A program made the translations under genes and the position numbers. Shown here one piece after another: positions 58,068-64,000 of a stretch of DNA of 64,000 nt. Positions within the stretch are counted from its first letter, which is position 1. Each line of letters begins with the position of its first letter. The notes beneath the pieces were generated by a model that saw only the letters and a list, made by a program, of their open reading frames with translations, was not told the origin of the DNA and made no database searches. The stretch covers positions 13,953-77,952 of the forward strand of contig JBMQEM010000068.1 in NCBI GenBank assembly GCA_049363815.1, given 5' to 3'. The stretch comes from JADKIH01 sp049363815. GTDB lineage: Bacteria > Bacteroidota > Bacteroidia > AKYH767-A > 2013-40CM-41-45.

Positions 58068-59999
58068 TTAAACTTTTCGCTTTTGAATCCTTACTGCATT
58101 AAGAATTGCCAATAGCGCGACCCCTACATCAGCTATAACTGCTTCCCATAATGTTGCAACTCCTCCTGCACCTAATATCAGAACTATTGCCTTAATTACC
58201 ATTGCAAATATTATGTTCTGCCAAACAATGTTACGAGTGATTTTTCCTATCCTAATCGCTGAAACAATTTTTGAAGGTTCATCATTCTGAATTACGATAT
58301 CTGCTGTTTCAATAGTAGCATCACTACCTAAACCTCCCATTGCAATCCCAGCATCAGCGAGAGCAACAACGGGAGCATCATTTACACCATCACCAACAAA
58401 AGCAATATACCTTCCATTGTTTTTCAATTCCTGCACCTTTTTTACTTTATCTTCAGGAAGCAAATCTCCGTAAGCATTGTCAATATTTAAAACCTTTGCA
58501 ACATTATCAACAACTGCTTGCTTATCTCCTGATAACATTACAGTTTTAATGCCTAATTGATGCATTTCTTCAATTGCAATTTTGGAATCATCTTTTATTT
58601 CATCGGCAATGGTGATATGACCAGCATAGATACTATTAATAGAAACAACAACGATTGTATCTACAATATTTTCTATTTGCTGAGGAAAAGCAATATTAAA
58701 TTTCTTCAGGAGTTTTAAATTACCAGCTAATACTTCCTTTCCGCTTACTAAACCTTTCAAACCATGCCCTGCAACTTCTTCAACATTTTCTGCAGGTATA
58801 ATGGACTTTGGCTTACTTTGATAATTAACAATTGCTTTTGCAATAGGATGAGTTGAATTTTGTTCTAAAGCAGATGCAAATTCTATCAATTCTTCTTTCG
58901 AAATTTTTTCCGGCACAATTTCCTGAACAACAAAAACACCTTTGGTTAATGTCCCTGTTTTATCCATTACAACAGTGTTGATTTTAGTCATAACATCTAA
59001 GAAATTTCCTCCCTTAAAAAGAATTCCATTTCGTGAAGCAAGACCAATTCCTCCAAAATACCCCAAGGGTATAGACACAACCAATGCACAAGGACAACTA
59101 ATTACAAGAAAAACTAAAGATCTGTAAAACCAAGTGCCGAATTCATAATCTTTCACAAAAAAATAAGGGATGACGCAAAGAGCTAATGCGAGAAAGAACA
59201 CAATTGGAGTATAAATTTTTGCAAAGCGAGCGATGAATAATTGCGTCTGAGATTTACGTGCTGTAGCATCTTGAACCATTTCCAAAATCCTACTCAACTT
59301 ACTATCCTTGAATAAAGAATTTACTTTGACTTGGGCAACTGTATTTAGATTTACCATTCCAGCATATATATTTTCTCCTTTATATTTCATATCCGGTTTA
59401 CTTTCCCCTGTAAGAGCTGCAGTATTGAAAGAAGCATTTTCTGAAACCAATACTCCATCTAATGCAACTTTTTCACTTGGTTTTATTGTGATCAATTCAC
59501 CAATTTGAATTTCCGATGGATTTACAACTGATAATTGCCCATTTCGCAAAACGGTAACCTCATCTGGTCGAATGTCAAGTAATGCTTTAATACTACTTTT
59601 TGCTCTTTCTATTGCTGTATCCTGAAACCATTCACCAATACAATAAAATACCATGACAGCAACACCTTCACTATAAGCATTAATGTAAAATGCACCTAAA
59701 GTAGCAACACTCATCAAAACGAATTCATTGAAGATGTCCCCTCTTTTCCCTTTTCTAAAAGCAAGAACTAATACTTTATGACCAGCCAAGATGTAAGCAA
59801 TTAAATGAATAGCAAAATCAACTTCATTTTGAGGAGTAAACCCAAAGGCAAATTTTAGTACTAGCATTGCAATTAAAATAAATAGAGCTAGTAACAAATC
59901 CCAATGACTCTTCCATCTAGAATTAACACCTATTCCATTTTCGTGATCTTCTTCTTCAATTTTAATAATTTCAGGTTCAATTTTTATTTTTTCAACCAT
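58068..59999 (-). CDS. P1B-2 type metal ATPase (Zn/Cd/Pb export)
   Basis: A 643-residue P1B ATPase with an acidic start (E-K-I-K-I-E-P-E-I-I-K-I-E-E-E-D-H) instead of an HMA domain. The motifs are complete: T-G-E-S ('A-L-T-G-E-S-K-P'), metal site C-P-C-A-L-V ('S-C-P-C-A-L-V-V-S'), D-K-T-G-T-L-T, H-P in 'S-T-H-P-I-A' and G-D-G-V-N-D-A-P. M-G-G-L-G-S-D-A near the end is typical of the Zn/Cd branch. It exports Zn/Cd/Pb to the periplasm, where the CzcB plus CzcA-CzcC system would take the metal out. Unlike the ATPase at 47736 its catalytic motif is normal. Confidence 0.92.
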   Translation of the reverse strand: MVEKIKIEPEIIKIEEEDHENGIGVNSRWKSHWDLLLALFILIAMLVLKFAFGFTPQNEVDFAIHLIAYILAGHKVLVLAFRKGKRGDIFNEFVLMSVATLGAFYINAYSEGVAVMVFYCIGEWFQDTAIERAKSSIKALLDIRPDEVTVLRNGQLSVVNPSEIQIGELITIKPSEKVALDGVLVSENASFNTAALTGESKPDMKYKGENIYAGMVNLNTVAQVKVNSLFKDSKLSRILEMVQDATARKSQTQLFIARFAKIYTPIVFFLALALCVIPYFFVKDYEFGTWFYRSLVFLVISCPCALVVSIPLGYFGGIGLASRNGILFKGGNFLDVMTKINTVVMDKTGTLTKGVFVVQEIVPEKISKEELIEFASALEQNSTHPIAKAIVNYQSKPKSIIPAENVEEVAGHGLKGLVSGKEVLAGNLKLLKKFNIAFPQQIENIVDTIVVVSINSIYAGHITIADEIKDDSKIAIEEMHQLGIKTVMLSGDKQAVVDNVAKVLNIDNAYGDLLPEDKVKKVQELKNNGRYIAFVGDGVNDAPVVALADAGIAMGGLGSDATIETADIVIQNDEPSKIVSAIRIGKITRNIVWQNIIFAMVIKAIVLILGAGGVATLWEAVIADVGVALLAILNAVRIQKRKV

Positions 60000-60114
60000 A
60001 GAATTTAGTTTTAAATCTGCTGTAAAGATTTTCGATTTTTTATCGATGATTATTATTTAATTATATGACAATTTATTTAAAAAAAATCTATAAATAAAAA
60101 TAAGCTATCAATCA

Positions 60115-62061
60115 CTAGTCAATAATTATTTTCTTCAATTCAATTCCCTTTGAAGCAACTACTTTCATCAGGTAAATACCTTTCGGAAATGTTGAAACAT
60201 CTAAGGATGTTTGGTTTGAGAAACTTTTACATACTAAAAGTTCTCCAGAGGAATTCACCAATTCAAGATTGGCTGTTTTTACATCAGACAGTAATTCAAC
60301 ATAAACAAAAGTAGAAGCAGGATTTGGATAAATATAATTTATCAATGGGTTGATTTCATCCACTCCGACAGATACAACAACATAAATACAGTCCGAATTA
60401 GTACATGAATTTGCTCCAGTTACTGTCACACAATAACTTCCAGAAGTGATTACTGTATAGGTTTGGGAATTTGTGCCCGTATCCCATGAATATTGCAATC
60501 CGGGACCTGCATCCAATAAGAATGAAGAATCACTGACTGCGGTGTCAACTCCCAAATTTAAAGTAGGCTGTGGTTTTATATTTATGGACTTTGAGAAAGT
60601 ATTTCTTTCTGGATATACATCATTATTATTTCCTGTAGAAAAAAGGAAAGTATATGTACCTCCTGAAGAAGTATTAATAATATTTGAAAGCGTTATTGTA
60701 TCGGTAACTTCAGGTTCAAATGGGATATTATAAACTTCAGAAAAGTTTGCAGAGACCGCACCCGATACGCTGATAGTTAGAGGCACAGATTGAACTATCT
60801 TCCTGCCATAATTCTTAATCACTATTTGTATTTGTGAATTCGTGCTTCCACATGAATTATCTGTTGGCTCTAGCATATCAAATACAGAAGTATATGTCAT
60901 TTGGTTATCAATATTTCCCGAACTATCCATTTTTAATATATAAGCCTCTTCGAAATTATACCCAAAGCTTCCAGTGTGACCTACCAGTATATAACCACCA
61001 TCAGATGTTTGTTCACCGCTATAACCATGATCATGATTATGTCTTCCAAAAGTTTTATTCCATATTGTATCACCTGTAGAATTCGTTTTAACAAACCAAA
61101 GATTCGGATTTTCATCTCCATAGCTTGAAGTTGTTCCGGTTATAATAAATCCACCATCCGAAGTATTCTCGACTCTATGCATATCATCTTGAGCAGTGTC
61201 GCCGTACAATTTTGTCCACAAAACCGTACCTGCTGTGTCGGTCTTTACTAAATATCCATCATCATCTCCGCCTGCCACTGTTGATGAACTTCCAGATAGA
61301 ATAAATCCCCCTGAAGTTAATGTCAAACATTCAATATTATCCGTTCCAACTGATCCCATTTTTTTTGACCAAATTTCATTCCCGAAAGAATTTGTGCGTA
61401 CAATAAATTGATCAAAACCATTGGCTCCGTTATTACTTTGTCCACCAAAAATAAAACCACCATCAGAAAGAGCTTTTACAGTATTAGCATCATCATAATT
61501 TGCTGATCCATATAATTTAGTCCATAGGGTATCTCCGTTCGTATCTGCTCGAAGCATAAAAGCATCATAATATTGAGCAGGAGTAGAAGTTGAATAACCA
61601 ACGATTGTATAATTACCATCAGATGTCTGAATGATATCCTGACCTCTTTCTTTACCTGTGCCACCAAAAAATTTCACCCATTGTTGCTGACCTGTTGAAC
61701 TCAATTTTAAATATAATAAATCATCAGAAATACCTGTTAAACTGGATGTATATCCACAAAGAGCAAAGCCTCCATCTAAAGTAGGGATAACTTTGTAGAA
61801 AAGATCTTTCTTACTCATCAGGCCATTGTATGAATATGTCCAAAGAGTATCACCATTAATATTCAACCGAACAACAAAAGCATCAGTATCATTTGCACTG
61901 AAGTTGGCAGTATATCCGGCAGCTATATATCCCCCTGTAGGCACTTCTCTAACGCATCTGAAGTTATCAGTACTATTTTTACTAAATAATTTCTCCCAAG
62001 TAATTTGCCCACTAATTTGAAAGGCAAACAGGATAAATATTGATGTGTATATAATTTTCAT
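60115..62061 (-). CDS. Secreted repeat (propeller) protein with T9SS sorting domain
   Basis: A 648-residue exported protein with signal peptide (M-K-I-I-Y-T-S-I-F-I-L-F-A-F-Q-I-S-G-Q). Residues 20-390 hold about seven units of 50-60 residues around 'G-D-T-L-W-[TN]-[KY]' and 'D-G-G-F-I-[IL]-[GT]-G', the pattern of T9SS surface propellers that read like logged events. A CARDB or PKD-like domain follows (about 395-560, 'I-V-I-K-N-Y-G-R-K' and 'Y-C-V-T-V-T-G-A-N-S-C'), then the T9SS tail (I-Y-P-N-P, G-I-Y-L-M-K-V). It ends an operon with the cytochrome-like gene, 21 bp upstream. Confidence 0.8.
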   Translation of the reverse strand: MKIIYTSIFILFAFQISGQITWEKLFSKNSTDNFRCVREVPTGGYIAAGYTANFSANDTDAFVVRLNINGDTLWTYSYNGLMSKKDLFYKVIPTLDGGFALCGYTSSLTGISDDLLYLKLSSTGQQQWVKFFGGTGKERGQDIIQTSDGNYTIVGYSTSTPAQYYDAFMLRADTNGDTLWTKLYGSANYDDANTVKALSDGGFIFGGQSNNGANGFDQFIVRTNSFGNEIWSKKMGSVGTDNIECLTLTSGGFILSGSSSTVAGGDDDGYLVKTDTAGTVLWTKLYGDTAQDDMHRVENTSDGGFIITGTTSSYGDENPNLWFVKTNSTGDTIWNKTFGRHNHDHGYSGEQTSDGGYILVGHTGSFGYNFEEAYILKMDSSGNIDNQMTYTSVFDMLEPTDNSCGSTNSQIQIVIKNYGRKIVQSVPLTISVSGAVSANFSEVYNIPFEPEVTDTITLSNIINTSSGGTYTFLFSTGNNNDVYPERNTFSKSINIKPQPTLNLGVDTAVSDSSFLLDAGPGLQYSWDTGTNSQTYTVITSGSYCVTVTGANSCTNSDCIYVVVSVGVDEINPLINYIYPNPASTFVYVELLSDVKTANLELVNSSGELLVCKSFSNQTSLDVSTFPKGIYLMKVVASKGIELKKIIID

Positions 62062-62082
62062 TTTTTCTATTTAGTTTTTAAA

Positions 62083-63543
62083 TTAATGTGTACCTCCGAT
62101 TCCATATGGATCTACACTGACTTCTGTATTGAATTCAATAACATTTAGAGTATTCAAGTCAATTGCCGAAACACTCCCATTCCTTCCACCACATACACTT
62201 GCATGGTGGGGTGCAGGCCCACCTTGCACATTCCTGTTTGTTATGAAAGCTGTATTAGAGAATTGATCAATCGCAATACCATGTGGCTGCCAACCAGTAT
62301 ACAAAGATTTGATTACCTGATTACTATTTGTATTAATAATTGTTATTGACCCTCGTTTTGTACTATCTCCAGCAAAAGTTGTTATGTCTTCCATGCAACT
62401 AACAAGGAGGTATGGAAAGTTAGTTGATAATGCTAATTCAACAGGAGAATTTCCTACTGGTATTACTGCCAATAAGGAATCATTAGAAGTCTGTAGAACT
62501 CTAATCTCATTTGAACGCTGGCATGAAACATAATATCTGCTTTCATCAGGAGACATCAAAATTTCATGTGGATCTAAGGAAGAACTGCTTGAAGGTTGTT
62601 GGCCCGGCTGAATTGAAATTTCTTCGATATCAGGTTGAAGTATATCGGTTATGTCTATCTTGTAAATAAAATTCCCATATTGGGAAGTTAGATATAATCT
62701 ACTAATAGCATTATTTACAAAACTTCCATGAGGCCATGTTAGTCCTGAATACATTGTAACAACAGACATGTTTTCAATATCTACTACTGCTACCTTTCCA
62801 GTGGGATTCCAGTCAACTATAAAAGCATATTTGGAATCTGAAGAAATGGCAAATGTATTCCAAGAACCAAAAGTGATATCTACTTCTCCAACAAAACTAT
62901 TGTCTGAAGTGCGATATTTTTGAATAATATTTCCTGCGTAAAAAATTGGATACCAGTATTGGTTGTCGGGTGAAACTTTGACTTGATGTGGAACTTCTAT
63001 GTTTGGACTATTGCCTACGTTAACGTATCTCATTGCTCTTCTTGTCTCACTATCGAAAACAGAAACTACATCGCACCCTTGATTAGAAACATAAAATTTT
63101 CTCCTAGAAGGATTATCAGAAAATTTAATTTGTCCATCTTTATTGGGTGCACCATTTTCAATCCAATTGACTAGTACTTGATATTCCGATGCTGACAAAG
63201 GAGGTGAATTGTAAGGCATGGTTGGTAGTAAAGTTAGACCCTGACTAGAATCAATATTTGTATAATATAGGATCGTACTAAAATCAGTTCTATATGGTAT
63301 TACTGCAGGACCACTTCGTCCACCTTCAAATAGTTTATCCCAAGTAGATAAATCCAAAGCCGCAGCACCGTCTTTACTTAGAGTATTATGACAACCTGCA
63401 TTTGCACATTTTTGAATAATAATATCTTCAACATTTTGTGGATATCCAGAAGGCGTCACGATAGGCTCTTCTTCTTTGTTCTTCTTACAGCTTGCAAATA
63501 TGAAAACAATTAAGAAGACTGAATACAATAATTTATCTTTCAT
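62083..63543 (-). CDS. YVTN-propeller lipoprotein with a CX4CH cytochrome-like head
   Basis: A 486-residue lipoprotein (signal F-I-F-A-S-C-K-K). A short domain at about 30-130 resembles planctomycete-type cytochrome c: K-C-A-N-A-G-C-H gives a CX4CH heme site rather than CxxCH, with 'M-P-Y-N-S-P-P-L' as possible Met-ligand loop and 'V-N-W-I-E-N-G-A'. From 150 on a YVTN-type propeller follows: 'F-Y-V-S-N-Q-G-C-D-V-V-S-V-F-D', 'V-G-N-S-P' and 'Y-V-S-C-Q-R-S-N-E-I-R-V'. Covalent heme is a possibility, not shown. It is the middle gene of the operon at the right end. Confidence 0.75.
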   Translation of the reverse strand: MKDKLLYSVFLIVFIFASCKKNKEEEPIVTPSGYPQNVEDIIIQKCANAGCHNTLSKDGAAALDLSTWDKLFEGGRSGPAVIPYRTDFSTILYYTNIDSSQGLTLLPTMPYNSPPLSASEYQVLVNWIENGAPNKDGQIKFSDNPSRRKFYVSNQGCDVVSVFDSETRRAMRYVNVGNSPNIEVPHQVKVSPDNQYWYPIFYAGNIIQKYRTSDNSFVGEVDITFGSWNTFAISSDSKYAFIVDWNPTGKVAVVDIENMSVVTMYSGLTWPHGSFVNNAISRLYLTSQYGNFIYKIDITDILQPDIEEISIQPGQQPSSSSSLDPHEILMSPDESRYYVSCQRSNEIRVLQTSNDSLLAVIPVGNSPVELALSTNFPYLLVSCMEDITTFAGDSTKRGSITIINTNSNQVIKSLYTGWQPHGIAIDQFSNTAFITNRNVQGGPAPHHASVCGGRNGSVSAIDLNTLNVIEFNTEVSVDPYGIGGTH

Positions 63544-63567
63544 GAATTTAGGATTTATTATAGATAA

Positions 63568-64000
63568 CTATTCTGTTACAGGAACATCTAAAAGTACCTC
63601 ACCTGCTGCTTGAGTTAATGTATAAGGGATTCCCCCTTGAACAGTGTCTGAAATACTGCTGTCAAATGCAACTTCATATATATAATATTTTCCAACCTTT
63701 AAACCTTCTAATTCAATGTGATCTTCTGTAGGATCTCCATAAACTACAAGATCATAACTATTAGAATCTAGCCCCGGCAAATTCTGAACATTAAATTTCA
63801 CAAATGCATATATCGGAGTAGTGCTATTTCCGTGATGCTTTGGAAATGCTACAATGGTTGTGTTACCTCCTGTACCTGCATATTGACAAGTTCCATCGCT
63901 TTCCTCAGCAGCAGGATTGTAATTGATGGAAATTGGGTCAGTACAACCTTTTACATTTTCAGGTTCTATAAACAGATTGGAAAGGGAGTCAAGTTTGCTG
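63568..64000 (-). CDS. Uncharacterised protein with a C-T-D-P motif, cut by the window edge
   Basis: The frame is open from 63568 to the last base; the apparent GTG start at 63801 is internal, since the reading continues upstream with no stop. The visible 143 residues include G-C-T-D-P-I-S-I-N-Y-N-P-A-A-E-E-S-D-G-T-C, the C-T-D-P-x-A-x-N-Y / D-G-[ST]-C repeat typical of Bacteroidota secreted proteins. The C-terminal part is strand-rich ('H-I-E-L-E-G-L-K-V-G-K-Y-Y'). It is upstream of the cytochrome-like gene by 24 bp. The start and signal lie outside the window. Confidence 0.65.
   Translation of the reverse strand, partial: SKLDSLSNLFIEPENVKGCTDPISINYNPAAEESDGTCQYAGTGGNTTIVAFPKHHGNSTTPIYAFVKFNVQNLPGLDSNSYDLVVYGDPTEDHIELEGLKVGKYYIYEVAFDSSISDTVQGGIPYTLTQAAGEVLLDVPVTE

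Noticed and set aside
1..64000. tRNA, rRNA or transposase genes
   Set aside because: No cloverleaf, ribosomal or transposase signature was found by eye on either strand.

Overview
The window reads as a chromosomal segment of an AT-rich Bacteroidota bacterium, probably an uncultured relative of Chitinophagales or Flavobacteriales. The grounds are nine proteins ending in a type IX secretion (T9SS) sorting domain (a V/I-Y-P-N-P turn, then a G-[KR]-hydrophobic region and G-[IV]-Y terminal strands), promoters of the TTG / 19-21 nt / TAnnTTTG type, and families common in this phylum (HYC_CC_PP-like protein, RND-outer-membrane-factor fusion, HAF and ELWxxDGT repeat proteins). I see no rRNA, tRNA, CRISPR array, transposase or phage structural module.

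Layout. 1-7.6 kb: secreted beta-propeller and thioredoxin-like proteins and a lone TetR regulator. 7.8-12.7 kb: a minus-strand trehalose operon, otsB - GH15 glycosidase - otsA, where OtsA carries an N-terminal membrane sensor/HAMP region. 13.4-15.7 kb: a T9SS protein with a deiodinase-like redox domain, then an HxlR regulator divergent from a glyoxalase-fold gene across two clear palindromic operators. 15.99-30.85 kb: a tight five-gene operon of very large proteins of unknown role (1467, 637, 753, 1426 and 640 aa), including a tail-fibre-like protein with an S74 chaperone end, an unusual subtilisin-type protease, a LamG-like giant and a DUF6603-like giant. None has a signal peptide or T9SS tail. 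This is the best candidate for an undescribed system. 31.4-32.9 kb: two SAM methyltransferases.

32.9-60 kb is a metal-handling island, all on the minus strand. It holds three P1B ATPases (one CPH/CopB type, two CPC/Zn-Cd type), a complete CzcB plus CzcA-CzcC fusion system, and a Cu/Ag-type Cus system in which the RND pump CusA is split into two complementary genes about 4 kb apart, with the C-terminal half upstream of the N-terminal half. Around these lie two heavy-metal-binding lipoproteins, a T9SS-exported multicopper oxidase overlapping a thioredoxin-like gene, small Cys/His-rich exported proteins and a SRPBCC protein. One ATPase has DKTRT in place of the invariant DKTGT. Together the genes would pump Cu/Ag and Zn/Cd/Co from cytoplasm to periplasm and across the outer membrane, and oxidise Cu(I) at the cell surface. 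No metal-responsive regulator is visible in the window.

60-64 kb: an operon of secreted or lipoprotein products (repeat protein with T9SS tail, a cytochrome-like/YVTN propeller lipoprotein, and a gene cut by the window edge).
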